Below, piece by piece: positions 8,525 to 18,350 of a stretch of DNA of 64,000 nt. Origin of the DNA: Rhizobium pisi (GTDB taxonomy: Bacteria; Pseudomonadota; Alphaproteobacteria; Rhizobiales; Rhizobiaceae); contig NZ_RJJT01000003.1 of the NCBI RefSeq assembly GCF_003938655.1, positions 124,001 through 188,000 of the forward strand. The letters run 5' to 3'. The notes under the pieces are model-generated. The model was not told the DNA's origin, did not search any database, and was given only the letters and a program-made list of their open reading frames with translations. The position numbers were made by a program, and so were the translations under genes. Numbering within the stretch: the stretch's first letter is position 1; each line of letters opens with the position of its first letter.

Positions 8525-9265
8525 ATGAGCAGCATGCAGTTGCGTACCTTGGCGTTCGCCTTGTCGATGGTTCTTGCCGGCGCCGCCACGGCGCAGGAAG
8601 GCGGCGGGCGCACCCGCTTCATTCTGGCGGCGAGCTGGCAGCCCGCCTTCTGCCAAACGAACCAGAAGAAGGCCGAATGCGCCAGCCAGACCGGCGAGCG
8701 TTCCGACGCGACGAATTTCTCGCTGCATGGGCTCTGGCCGATGAAGCAGGATTATTGCGGCGTGAGCGCCGAGCAGAAGGCCGCCGACAAGGACGGCAAA
8801 TGGAACGAATTGCCGGAGGTCACGCTCTCGGCGGAGGCGAAGTCGGCGCTCGCAAAGGCGATGCCCGGCACGCAGTCCGGCCTGGAACGGCATGAATGGG
8901 TGAAGCACGGCACCTGCACGAAGATGAGCGCGGAGGATTATTTCGGCGTCGGAATTCATCTCGTCGACGCGCTCAACGCCTCGGCCGTGCGCGATCTCTT
9001 CGCCGCCAATATCGGCAAGACAGTCAAGGCCGACGCGATCAAGGCGGCTTTCGACAAGAGCTTCGGGCCGGGCGCCAGCGACCGCGTCAAGATGAGCTGC
9101 CGGCGGGCTGGTAGCGTCAGGGTGATCAGCGAGCTGACGATCGGGCTTTCTGAGGACGCAGGAACGGCGTCTGCGAAAAGTGCCGTGCTTGCCGATCTGA
9201 TCCAGGGGGCGGGAAAAACCTCTTTCGGCTGCGATGAAGGCGTCGTCGATGCTGCGGGTTTCTGA
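8525..9265 (+). CDS. Ribonuclease T2, secreted
   Basis: 246-residue secreted endoribonuclease. The signal peptide (MSSMQLRTLAFALSMVLAGAA..AQ) is followed by the two conserved active-site segments of the T2 family: FSLHGLWP (CAS I) and HEWVKHGTC (CAS II), each with its catalytic His. Cys residues (CQTN, KKAEC, DYCG, HGTC, MSCRRA, FGCDEG) could form the family's disulfides. The start at 8525 has GGGGGTTGAA directly upstream; an upstream in-frame ATG would spoil the signal peptide. It is expected in the periplasm or outside the cell, where it would scavenge phosphate or nucleosides from RNA. It is a single gene between divergent and downstream transcription units. Confidence 0.93.
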   Translation: MSSMQLRTLAFALSMVLAGAATAQEGGGRTRFILAASWQPAFCQTNQKKAECASQTGERSDATNFSLHGLWPMKQDYCGVSAEQKAADKDGKWNELPEVTLSAEAKSALAKAMPGTQSGLERHEWVKHGTCTKMSAEDYFGVGIHLVDALNASAVRDLFAANIGKTVKADAIKAAFDKSFGPGASDRVKMSCRRAGSVRVISELTIGLSEDAGTASAKSAVLADLIQGAGKTSFGCDEGVVDAAGF

Positions 9266-9364
9266 CCGGAAATCCTGAGTAAACCGGGTTTCGGCGTTGC
9301 CCGCAGGCGCTGTTTCGCCTACATAGCGGCACGATTGAAGTTTCCCGCCCGGAGCAGCGCAGTT

Positions 9365-11014
<1,650 letters not shown>

Positions 11015-11076
11015 TCGCAGCAGGGCGCTGGGCGATTTACTCGCTGGGGATATTTTCGCGAGAGTTTGGCTGAATA

Positions 11077-11115
11077 GTCGCCGCAAAACTTGATTTTGCG
11101 GCGACGTAAAATCAA
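11077..11115 (+). repeat. Two overlapping inverted repeats after ettA
   Basis: A perfect 12-bp stem (11077-11088 with 11094-11105, five-base loop, core GTCGCCGCAAAA) overlaps a second perfect 8-bp inverted repeat (TTGATTTT at 11090-11097 with AAAATCAA at 11108-11115). The two share bases 11094-11097, so the two hairpins cannot form together. There is no T-tract after either. It may be a 3'-end stabiliser or weak terminator for ettA. The rest of the 11015-11229 gap shows nothing I recognise. Confidence 0.7.
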
Positions 11116-11229
11116 ATATTGCAGCAGTTGTATATTTCGGCGATTTGCAATGCGTGAGATGCCTGGGTGGCGCCTAACTGCGTGTGACGTGCGTCCGCGC
11201 CAATTTTCAACGAGCCTAACGATTTTGCT

Positions 11230-11802
11230 ATGGCCCCTGTGAAAAGCGAATTTCCCGCCCTTCTAACTTATCGACTCCGCCTGCGTGAATCGGTTTTCGA
11301 TGACTGCGGCGACGTCCACGACTTGCTTTCTATTCCGGAAGTCACCCGGTTCTCGAACTGGTCGGATGCGCCGAAAAAAGGACAAACCGAGCGCGTGATG
11401 AAATGGATGTGCGGCGCATTCGCGAAGGGAAAGGGCTGCGCGTGGATCATTGAGGACCGCGCCTCAGGACGGTTTTTAGGAAGCATACGGTTCAACAGCA
11501 TCGATAAGTACTCAAAATGGGCTGAGATCGGCTACGAATTGCATCCATCCTTCTGGGGGAAGGGACTAATGAGCGATGCGGTGAAAGCAGTCGCTCGATG
11601 TGGGTTCGATGACTTTTCCCTGAACCGGATCGAAGCCTGGACTCTGCCTGGAAATCCGGCGTCGGACCGGGTTCTGGAAAAAGCCGGGTTCCGATATGAA
11701 GGGACACTTCGCCATCAGGCGTGGTTCAAGAACGCCTTCCATGACTTCCGAATGTTCGGCCGTCTAGCCGGTGAACCGCCTGACCTGCCAAAAAGATCCT
11801 GA
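11230..11802 (+). CDS. GNAT N-acetyltransferase (RimJ/RimL type)
   Basis: 190-residue protein of the Acetyltransf_3 group. It has the N-terminal LTYRLRLRESVFDD pattern, the acetyl-CoA region IGYELHPSFWGKGLMSDAVKA (about 97-117), and the C-terminal VLEKAGFRYEGTLRHQAWF stretch typical of the RimL/RimJ group. The target could be a ribosomal protein N-terminus, an amino acid or a drug; the sequence does not decide. The upstream ribosome binding site is weak. The gene is less GC-rich and uses rarer codons than ettA, so it may be an accessory gene. It stands alone. Confidence 0.88.
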   Translation: MAPVKSEFPALLTYRLRLRESVFDDCGDVHDLLSIPEVTRFSNWSDAPKKGQTERVMKWMCGAFAKGKGCAWIIEDRASGRFLGSIRFNSIDKYSKWAEIGYELHPSFWGKGLMSDAVKAVARCGFDDFSLNRIEAWTLPGNPASDRVLEKAGFRYEGTLRHQAWFKNAFHDFRMFGRLAGEPPDLPKRS

Positions 11803-11966
11803 GTTTAGTAATAGACCGATCGTCCTTTGCGAGATCGGTGGTCCATATTTTGGCCCGGCATTGACGGTTCGGTCGGTGTTTTTTTGCCCAACGAGCCTTG
11901 TCGCAATCTGAGCAGCCAATTTCGCGGAGAGCGCAAATTGACGCTTGCCACGTTCTTTCAAATCAC

Positions 11967-11982
11967 ATAAAGATATCTTTAT
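11967..11982. promoter_or_regulatory. Palindromic operator, probable SahR/ArsR site
   Basis: Perfect 16-bp palindrome ATAAAGATATCTTTAT, 18 bp before the ATG of the ArsR-methyltransferase gene and followed by a further partial copy (ATATCTTGAT). ArsR-family regulators bind AT-rich 12-2-12-like palindromes, and autoregulation is common. The position between promoter and start codon fits a repressor site for the regulator-metF unit. The binding protein is an inference. Confidence 0.6.
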
Positions 11983-12000
11983 ATCTTGATTGGGCTGGAA

Positions 12001-13026
12001 ATGAGCGAACCCTTGAAGCTAGGACTGGATGGGCTGGTGGACGTCTTGAAGGCGGCCGGCGAGCCCACGCGCCTGCGTCTTCTGGCACTTCTCGACGGCG
12101 GCGACCTGACGGTCACCGATCTTACCGAAATCCTCGGCCAATCCCAGCCCCGCATCTCCCGCCACCTGAAGCTGCTCGGCGAGGCCGAACTGATCGAGCG
12201 TTACCAGGAAGGCGCCTGGGCCTATTTCCGGCTCAAGCAGGACGGCAAGGCGGCCCTGCTCGTGCGGGCGCTGTTGAAGCATGTTTCCGAGAACGATCCG
12301 ACCGTCCTTCGCGACGGCGAGCGGCTTTCGCAGGTCAAGCGTCAGCGGGCCGAGCGGGCGCAAGCCTATTTCAGCCGCAACGCCGCCGAATGGGACGAGC
12401 TTCGCCGTCTGCACGCGGCCGACGAGGAGGTCGACGCTGCCGTCATCCGGCTGCTCGGCAACCAGCCGATCGATTCACTGCTCGATCTCGGCACCGGCAC
12501 CGGCCGCATCCTCGAGCTTCTGTCCGGCCTCTACCGCCGCGCCATCGGCGTCGACGCCAGCCGCGACATGCTGAGCGTGGCGCGCGCCAATCTCGACAAA
12601 TCCCGCATCACCAAGGCGACGGTCCGTCACGCCGACATTCTGAACCTTCCCTTCGAGGGGCAGGATTTCGATCTGGTGACGATCCATCAGGTGCTGCATT
12701 TCTTCGATCAGCCGGAAATTGCGATTGCCGAAGCGTCGCGCATGCTCCGGCCAGGTGGCAGACTCGTGGTCATCGACCTCGCGCCGCACACGCTCGAATA
12801 TCTCCGCGACGAGCATGCCCATGTCCGTCTCGGCTTTTCGCACCAGGCGATGTCCGACTGGCTACGCAAGGCCGGGCTCGACGTCGAGCAGGTCGTCGAT
12901 CTTCATCCGGGTCAGCAGGGCGGGCAGGGATTGACGGTCACCGTCTGGCTCGCGCGCGATCCGAGGCGCCTCATGGCTTCGCAGACGAGCGAAGGCGCCG
13001 AACCTACATTTGCCGGGAGAGTATGA
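12001..13026 (+). CDS. ArsR-type regulator fused to SAM methyltransferase (SahR-like)
   Basis: 341-residue two-domain protein. Residues 1-95 form an ArsR winged helix (LADVLKAAGEPTRLRLLALL-like start, recognition helix around QPRISRHLKLL). Residues about 140-320 form a class I methyltransferase domain with motif I LDLGTGTGRILELL and a motif II/III region ending in MLRPGGRLVVIDL. The ArsR domain lacks the usual metal-binding Cys pairs. Next to metF, this architecture fits the SahR-type regulators of methionine-cycle genes, which respond to S-adenosylhomocysteine. The SAM/SAH pocket is a natural sensor. The ATG at 12001 is preferred over a TTG 15 bp upstream. It is one base from metF, so the two are co-transcribed. 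No metal-resistance genes are near. Confidence 0.8.
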   Translation: MSEPLKLGLDGLVDVLKAAGEPTRLRLLALLDGGDLTVTDLTEILGQSQPRISRHLKLLGEAELIERYQEGAWAYFRLKQDGKAALLVRALLKHVSENDPTVLRDGERLSQVKRQRAERAQAYFSRNAAEWDELRRLHAADEEVDAAVIRLLGNQPIDSLLDLGTGTGRILELLSGLYRRAIGVDASRDMLSVARANLDKSRITKATVRHADILNLPFEGQDFDLVTIHQVLHFFDQPEIAIAEASRMLRPGGRLVVIDLAPHTLEYLRDEHAHVRLGFSHQAMSDWLRKAGLDVEQVVDLHPGQQGGQGLTVTVWLARDPRRLMASQTSEGAEPTFAGRV

Positions 13027-13027
13027 C

Positions 13028-13930
13028 ATGGCTTTGAAAAACGAAGGACGCGGGCGCAACATCGGGATTTCCTTCGAATTCTTCCCGCCGAAATCGGAGG
13101 AGATGGAAGGGCAGCTCTGGGATACCGTCAGCAAGCTGCAGGACTGGGATCCTGATTTCGTGTCGGTGACCTATGGCGCCGGCGGCACCACCAAGGCGCC
13201 CACGCTCTCCGCCGTCACGCGTTTCCTTTCGCAGACGCCGCTTGCCACGGCCTCGCACCTGACCTGCGTCGGCGCGACGAAGGAGGAAACGCATCATATG
13301 ATCGATACGTTTCGCAAGGTCGGCGTAAAGCATTTCGTGGCGCTGCGTGGCGATGCGCCCGGCGGCGCCGGCGCACCTTATCAGCCGCATCCCGGTGGTT
13401 ACGCCAATGCGGCGGAGCTGGTGGCCGGTCTCAAGTCGGTCGGCGATTTCGAGATTTCGGTCTCGGCCTATCCGGAAAAGCACCCGGAAAGCCGCGATAC
13501 GGCCGCCGATATCGACATGCTGAAGCGTAAGGCCGACAATGGCGCCGACCGGGCGCTGACGCAGTTCTTCTTCGACAACGACAATTTCGAGCGCTACCTG
13601 GAGCGGGTGCGCGCTGCCGGCATCACGATCCCGGTTGTGCCCGGCATCATGCCGATCCAGAACCTGACGCAGTTGAAGCGTTTTGCCGGCGCCTGCGGCG
13701 CGGTCATCCCCGCATTCCTCGACGAGCGCTTCGAGGGCTTCGACGACAAGCCCGAGGAGCGGGCGAAGGTCGCGGCCGACGTTGCCGCCGAGCAAATCGA
13801 GGATCTCGTTCGGCGCGGCCTCGACGAGTTCCATCTCTATACGATGAACCGCGCGCCGCTCGTTTCCGCCGTCCTCGACAATCTCGGCTTCTCCCGCCGG
13901 GCGCAGAAGAGTGCCGGCGCGGCAGCCTGA
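13028..13930 (+). CDS. metF: 5,10-methylenetetrahydrofolate reductase
   Basis: FAD enzyme (300 residues) that reduces methylene-THF to methyl-THF, the methyl donor for methionine synthesis. Recognisable parts are the N-terminal ISFEFFPPKSEEMEGQLW with the conserved Glu, VSVTYGAGG, LTCVGATKEE, VALRGDAPGG, QFFFDNDNFERY and VPGIMPIQN. The length is normal. The start ATG lies two bases after the TGA of the regulator gene, which suggests translational coupling. A strong terminator follows (13955-13986). Regulation through the upstream palindrome and the fused regulator is likely. Confidence 0.97.
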   Translation: MALKNEGRGRNIGISFEFFPPKSEEMEGQLWDTVSKLQDWDPDFVSVTYGAGGTTKAPTLSAVTRFLSQTPLATASHLTCVGATKEETHHMIDTFRKVGVKHFVALRGDAPGGAGAPYQPHPGGYANAAELVAGLKSVGDFEISVSAYPEKHPESRDTAADIDMLKRKADNGADRALTQFFFDNDNFERYLERVRAAGITIPVVPGIMPIQNLTQLKRFAGACGAVIPAFLDERFEGFDDKPEERAKVAADVAAEQIEDLVRRGLDEFHLYTMNRAPLVSAVLDNLGFSRRAQKSAGAAA

Positions 13931-13954
13931 TCCTCTCGGCACGGCTCAAATGTG

Positions 13955-13989
13955 AAAAGCGCATGTCGGGCGGGACATGCGCTTTTTTG
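13955..13989 (+). terminator. Rho-independent terminator after metF
   Basis: A 13-bp perfect stem (AAAAGCGCATGTC / GACATGCGCTTTT) with a short GGGCGG loop and a following T-run, 24 bp after the metF stop. Confidence 0.9.
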
Positions 13990-14054
13990 TCGGCGGATTG
14001 ATCAGCTATTGGGGAGTGTAGGCACTATCAGTCATTTCGCCTTCGTGATCCGGC

Positions 14055-14132
14055 TCAGATAAAGAGCATGGACAGGACGAAAACAAACGCTGCACTGACC
14101 AACAGAACATTCAAGGATTGCGTGAGTCCCAT
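14055..14132 (-). CDS. Small hydrophobic membrane peptide (25 aa)
   Basis: This gene was read directly from the sequence and is short. ATG at 14132, TGA at 14055-14057, 25 codons. The peptide starts MGLTQSLNVLL and ends MLFI, and forms one hydrophobic helix of about 18 residues. A strong ribosome binding site, GAGGAG, sits six bases before the ATG, which is the main evidence that it is real. No overlap with other genes. The AT-rich stretch 14133-14396 upstream could hold its promoter; I see no clear -35/-10 pair there. The function is unknown; single-helix peptides often modulate transporters or membrane complexes. Confidence 0.6.
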   Translation of the reverse strand: MGLTQSLNVLLVSAAFVFVLSMLFI

Positions 14133-14396
14133 GTCTGTCTCCTCGCGTTAACCGTCAAATATTATGACCGAAATATGTCGGTTGGAAAGCAGATTCTATG
14201 CTGCAGTGCCGAACCGGTCAGTGGATAAATGAAAACGTGATTCTGTAACTAATTGAAATTATTTTATAATTTTGAATAAATTTTTGTTCACAGAATTTAA
14301 CATGCCGTTAAATCGGGCGATTGGGGATTTACCTATGCGCCCAAAACATGGCGGACGCGCAAGCGGTTGAAAACATAGAGGAACCGCAACCGGTTT

Positions 14397-15302
14397 TCAG
14401 GCTGTTCTCGCCAACCGACGATAGGCGCGGCCGTCGAGGATGACGAGGCCGAAACCGATGAGCGCCATTCCGGCGTATTCGGCAGCACTGAGCCTCTCAC
14501 CGAGAAAGAGTACGCCGAGAAGGATGGCGCTCGGCGGCACCAGAAGGGTGACGAGAGAGGCGTTGGTGGCTCCCGCCGCGGCCATGATCCTGAAATAGAG
14601 GATATAACCGAAGGCGGTCGACAGCAGCGCCAGCGCCAGGATGGCGAGGATCGCATCGAGCGGCGGTATTGCAAGCGTCCAGGGGCGATCGGCCAGCAGC
14701 GATAGCGGCAGTGCGATCAGCGAGGAGGCCGTCAGTTGGCCGGCCGACGTGACAGGGGCGGGGACGTCCCTGAAACGTTTGCCGTAGGTGGCGGCGAAGC
14801 CATAGGAGACGGCGGCCAGCACGGGAAGCAGCAGCGCCCAGAGCGGCGCCTCGCTGCCGGTGGAGATGCCGGGGCCGATCAATACGATCGTTCCGGCGAG
14901 GCCGACGAGGCAGCCGGCGATCTTTGCCGAGGACAGTTTCTCGTCCGATGTGAAGTAGTTGGCAATGAGCACTGTCCAAATCGGCGTCGTCGCGTTCAAA
15001 ATCGCCGCAAGGCCGGCGCCGATGCGGGTCTGGCCGAAGAAGATCAGCGCGTGCGGGAGCGCATTGTTGATGAGGCCGAGGATCAGGAATTCGCGCCAGC
15101 GGGCCTTGAGGATCGGATAGATGTCGAAACGGCCGGCGATATAGACATGCAGCGCCAGCGCCGCGAGGAACAGCCTGAGAAAGACGAGGGTCAGGGGCGG
15201 CACGTAATGGACGGCGATGCGGGCAAAGAAGAAGGAGCCGCCCCAGATCAGGCCGAGCAGGACCAGCAGACCCCAGGTCCAGGCATTCATTCTGCTTTCC
15301 AC
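14397..15302 (-). CDS. DMT family transporter (EamA)
   Basis: Inner-membrane permease of 301 residues with about ten predicted helices and two EamA repeats. The first helix has LLVLLGLIWGGSFFFARIAV and the second repeat LSTAFGYILYFRIMAAAGATNASLVTLLVP, typical of the drug/metabolite transporter family. I chose the GTG start at 15302 because GGAGGA lies six bases upstream; an ATG four codons later is the alternative. It is a single gene convergent with nothing nearby, and the substrate cannot be predicted. It is not a close copy of the DMT gene at 6464-7420. Confidence 0.9.
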   Translation of the reverse strand: MESRMNAWTWGLLVLLGLIWGGSFFFARIAVHYVPPLTLVFLRLFLAALALHVYIAGRFDIYPILKARWREFLILGLINNALPHALIFFGQTRIGAGLAAILNATTPIWTVLIANYFTSDEKLSSAKIAGCLVGLAGTIVLIGPGISTGSEAPLWALLLPVLAAVSYGFAATYGKRFRDVPAPVTSAGQLTASSLIALPLSLLADRPWTLAIPPLDAILAILALALLSTAFGYILYFRIMAAAGATNASLVTLLVPPSAILLGVLFLGERLSAAEYAGMALIGFGLVILDGRAYRRLARTA

Positions 15303-15442
15303 GCCGCTTCCTCCACCGCAAATCGCATTGCCGCCGGAGTTCGTCTAAAACTGGCGGCTTTTCACCACGAAGTCTTAGCGCATGCAGGAAACGGCGCCAC
15401 CCGTTTCTTGCGGAACGGATGGCGGAAGACCGTCAGTGATGG

Positions 15443-16669
15443 TCAGAGAGCGTTGAGAAGGGCAGGGGTCGCCCAGCCGTCGGCCGGCATGCCCAAGCGC
15501 TGCTGTTCCTTCTGGATCGCGATACGCGTGCCGGAGCCGAGGATGCCATCGATCTCGCCGACATCATGACCGAGCGACTGCAGCTTGTTCTGCAGCGTCT
15601 TCATCTGGTCGTTGGCGAGCCCCTGTTCCGGTGCGCCCTTGAGATAGGTCGGGGCGCCGGAAAGGCGGGTCCCGAAATACGCGGCCGAGGTCGTGTAGAT
15701 GAACGACTTGTTCCACTCGAGATAGATCTTGAAATTCGGATAGGCGATGAAAGCCGGTCCCATGCGGCCTTGCGGCAGCACGAGATCGCCTTCGAGATTG
15801 GCGAAGGCGGTGTTCTCGTCTCGCGGCTTGACGCCGAGCGCGAACCATTCGCCTGCTTTCATCGTGCCGCCGAGGCCGGATTTCTCCCAGGGCAGATTAT
15901 CGGGCACGGTCACTTCCTGCAGCCAGGGCTGGCCGCGCTCGAAGCCGAGATGCTGGATGAATTTCGCCGCCGTCAGGATGGCGTCCGGGCCGCTCTGCTT
16001 CAGGCGGATGTGGCCGTCGCCGTCGCCGTCCATGCCATAGGCGATGATGTCGCGCGGCAGCATCTGCACCTGGCCGATCTCGCCGGCCCAGGCGCCGGTG
16101 TTGGTCGCGGGGTCGAGATCGCCGTGCTGGACCATCTCAATGAGAGCGATCAGCTGCGGGCGGAAGAGTTCCGGGCGGCGGCAGTCGTGCGACAGCGTCA
16201 CCAGCGCGTTGCGGGTGTTGAAATCGCCCTGGACGGCGCCGAAATCGGTTTCCATCGCCCAGAAGGCGGTGATGACGCCCGAGGGAACACCGAATTCCTG
16301 CTCGGCGCGGGCAAAGACGTCGGCATATTGCTTCATCTTCTGGCGGCCGATGTCGAGGCGGGCCTGGCTGACGGTGCGCTGGGAGAATTCGAGGAAGGTC
16401 TGCTTGAAGACGCCTTGGGCGCGATCGCGGCTGAGCACCTTGGGATCGATCTCGGCGCCGGCAAGCGCTGCGTCGGCGGCTGCCGCACTTGCGCCTGCGG
16501 CGACCGCATCGGTTTTGACGCCTTCGAGGAAGGCCGTGAGATCGCCGCCGCAGGGTGCTGCCGGGGCTGTTGGGTCTGCGGCCGGGGCTTGCTGGGCGGC
16601 CGCGCCGCCTGCAAGGGCGAGGGCAAACAGGAGGGCGAGTGCAGAGCGGCTTGCGAGCGAGCGGTGCAT
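15443..16669 (-). CDS. Lytic murein transglycosylase, MltB family
   Basis: 408-residue periplasmic enzyme that cleaves the glycan strand to 1,6-anhydro-muramyl products. The signal peptide is MHRSLASRSALALLFALALAGGAAAQ, cleaved at AAA-QQ. The SLT_2/MltB domain has the catalytic Glu in ITAFWAMETDFGAVQ, followed by LVTLSHDCRRPELFRPQL and an EIGQVQMLP stretch. A C-terminal peptidoglycan-binding domain (LQNKLQSLGHDVGEIDGILG) covers the last 55 residues. The ATG at 16669 is chosen because the signal peptide starts there and AAGGA precedes it. It has no lipobox, so it is soluble. The GH25 gene lies just upstream on the same strand. Confidence 0.93.
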   Translation of the reverse strand: MHRSLASRSALALLFALALAGGAAAQQAPAADPTAPAAPCGGDLTAFLEGVKTDAVAAGASAAAADAALAGAEIDPKVLSRDRAQGVFKQTFLEFSQRTVSQARLDIGRQKMKQYADVFARAEQEFGVPSGVITAFWAMETDFGAVQGDFNTRNALVTLSHDCRRPELFRPQLIALIEMVQHGDLDPATNTGAWAGEIGQVQMLPRDIIAYGMDGDGDGHIRLKQSGPDAILTAAKFIQHLGFERGQPWLQEVTVPDNLPWEKSGLGGTMKAGEWFALGVKPRDENTAFANLEGDLVLPQGRMGPAFIAYPNFKIYLEWNKSFIYTTSAAYFGTRLSGAPTYLKGAPEQGLANDQMKTLQNKLQSLGHDVGEIDGILGSGTRIAIQKEQQRLGMPADGWATPALLNAL

Positions 16670-16750
16670 GAATGCGGTCCTTATATCAAACGGATGTCCG
16701 TCGCTTTCCCAGAGGAATGTGACGGAAGCAAGAAACATCGAAAGACGTTA

Positions 16751-17548
16751 CTAAGAATTTCTATCCTTGGAAACGGCCGCGACCCAATTGTTCCAGTTCT
16801 TTGCGCTGCCGGCAAAGACGTTGATATCGGTCGGCCCCTTGATGCCGGGAATAACGCCGGTCGAGGTATATTGCCAGAAGGCCCAGCGGCGGTCGGAATA
16901 GGTCACTTCCGGGTGTTTCGCGACAGAGCGGACCCAGAAATGATAGTCTTGGAAGTAGCCGGCGAGGTTGTCGCGATGGAAATCGACCGAGGTATAGATG
17001 ATCGGGCGCTTGCCGTAGTAAGCCTCCAGCCGGTCCATGAAACGCTGCATTTCGGAGCGCACCGTTTCCGGGTCGGGCCGGTAGCGGCAGGTCTTCGACT
17101 CGGCGTTCCATTCGACGTCGAGCACCGGCGGCAGGCGCATGGCCTCTTTCGGCACGTTGCGGATGAACCAGTCGGCCTGTTCGTCGGCCGAGGAGCAGAA
17201 ATAATAGAAATGATAGGGCGCGTGCGGGATGCCGGCGGCGCGGGCCTCGCGCCAATATTCGTCGAAGCGGGGATCGACCCTGTCCTTGCCTTCCGTCGCC
17301 TTGATGAAGGCGAAGCCGACGCCGGAGTTCCTTACCGTGCTCCAGTCGATATCGCCCTGCCATTTGGAAATGTCGATGCCATGGATGGCATTCAGCTGGG
17401 GATGCTTCGGACCGAAATCCTGCGGATCGGTGTCCTTGAAGCGCATCTTCGGCTTGATCGATGCGGTTTCCAGATAGTCATGACCTGCTGAGGAGCAGCC
17501 GGCCAGGAGGATGGCCAAAGGCAGAACGCAAAACAAAAGCCGGCGCAT
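16751..17548 (-). CDS. GH25 lysozyme-like lipoprotein
   Basis: 265-residue muramidase-type protein. The lipoprotein signal ends in LLAGC (Cys about residue 18), so it is membrane anchored. The GH25 domain has the expected motifs: HGIDISKWQGDIDW, GFAFIKATEG, APYHFYYF, and the catalytic region PPVLDVEWNAE with its Asp and Glu. Near the C-terminus PTDINVF carries the family's last conserved acidic residue. The start at MRRLLFC gives a proper lipoprotein signal; an in-frame ATG further upstream does not. It is 81 bp upstream of the MltB gene and may be expressed with it. It may remodel rather than digest peptidoglycan. Confidence 0.92.
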   Translation of the reverse strand: MRRLLFCVLPLAILLAGCSSAGHDYLETASIKPKMRFKDTDPQDFGPKHPQLNAIHGIDISKWQGDIDWSTVRNSGVGFAFIKATEGKDRVDPRFDEYWREARAAGIPHAPYHFYYFCSSADEQADWFIRNVPKEAMRLPPVLDVEWNAESKTCRYRPDPETVRSEMQRFMDRLEAYYGKRPIIYTSVDFHRDNLAGYFQDYHFWVRSVAKHPEVTYSDRRWAFWQYTSTGVIPGIKGPTDINVFAGSAKNWNNWVAAVSKDRNS

Positions 17549-17675
17549 GGGTATCCCGTCGTGAACCGAATGATCTCTTTGCCCCACAGCCTGACCTTCG
17601 AATATGACGAGCCCAGCAGAGGAATAACCCTCTTTTCACCATATCAACGTAAAAAATCGGTTAGTTTCAAGCGAA

Positions 17676-18350
17676 TTATGAGCGCTTGCTGATAATAGCC
17701 GCCCGCCAGGCATAGCCGCCGCCGACGGTTTCGAACAATAATCTCGCGTTGTTTTCATGGGCTTGCGCTTCCAGCACCTCGCGCAGATCGGAGCGCGGGG
17801 TGACGTGGAATTTCGCAAGCCAGGACTGCAGCATGCGGCGGAACCAGCGCGGCAGGCCTTCCTGCTCGCCGAAATCGACGATGTGCAACTGGCCGCCGGG
17901 TTTGAGCGCGGCGATCGACGCGTCGACGGCGCGTTCCCAATCCGGGATCATCGACAACGCATAGGAGATCAGGATGCGGTCGAAACCGCTGACGCCGAAT
18001 TCGCGCGGGGTAAACGCGGTGGCGTCGGCGACGCGGAATTCCGGGATCGTCGCCTTGGTGGCGAAGGTCTTGCGCGCCGAGATCAGCATTTCCTGGGAAA
18101 TGTCGAGGCCGAACAGCTTGGCGGTCGGGAAATGCTTGTGGGCGAAGGCCATATTGCGGCCGGTGCCGCAGCCGACTTCGAGCAGGGTGCCGCCCTCGGG
18201 CACGTCGAGATTGCGGATCGTACTGTCGCGGCCGAGAAGATAATATTTGCGGGTGAGGTCGTAGATATGGCGCTGGTAGCGGTACATGCCATCCATGAGG
18301 CTGGCATGTTCACCGCTCTTTTCTGCCGTCTCGGTGCCGACCTTGCTCAC
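17676..18350 (-). CDS. btaB: Betaine lipid N-methyltransferase BtaB
   Basis: 224-residue class I methyltransferase. Motif I reads LLEVGCGTGRNMAFA (about 56-70), followed by LFGLDISQEMLISAR. The gene overlaps the 3' end of btaA by 4 bp (ATGA). In Rhodobacter and Sinorhizobium the pair makes diacylglyceryl-N,N,N-trimethylhomoserine: BtaA adds the homoserine moiety and BtaB methylates its nitrogen three times with SAM. The order, overlap and sizes match that pair. Expected in the cytoplasm at the membrane face. Confidence 0.92.
   Translation of the reverse strand: MSKVGTETAEKSGEHASLMDGMYRYQRHIYDLTRKYYLLGRDSTIRNLDVPEGGTLLEVGCGTGRNMAFAHKHFPTAKLFGLDISQEMLISARKTFATKATIPEFRVADATAFTPREFGVSGFDRILISYALSMIPDWERAVDASIAALKPGGQLHIVDFGEQEGLPRWFRRMLQSWLAKFHVTPRSDLREVLEAQAHENNARLLFETVGGGYAWRAAIISKRS

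Noticed and set aside
11815..11839. Hairpin after the GNAT gene (ACCGATC / GATCGGT) as terminator
   Set aside because: Stem is only 7 bp with a long loop and no T-run.
15566..17491. 641-codon plus-strand open frame over the MltB and GH25 genes
   Set aside because: Antisense to two well-supported genes, with repetitive Glu/Gly/Arg composition typical of shadows.
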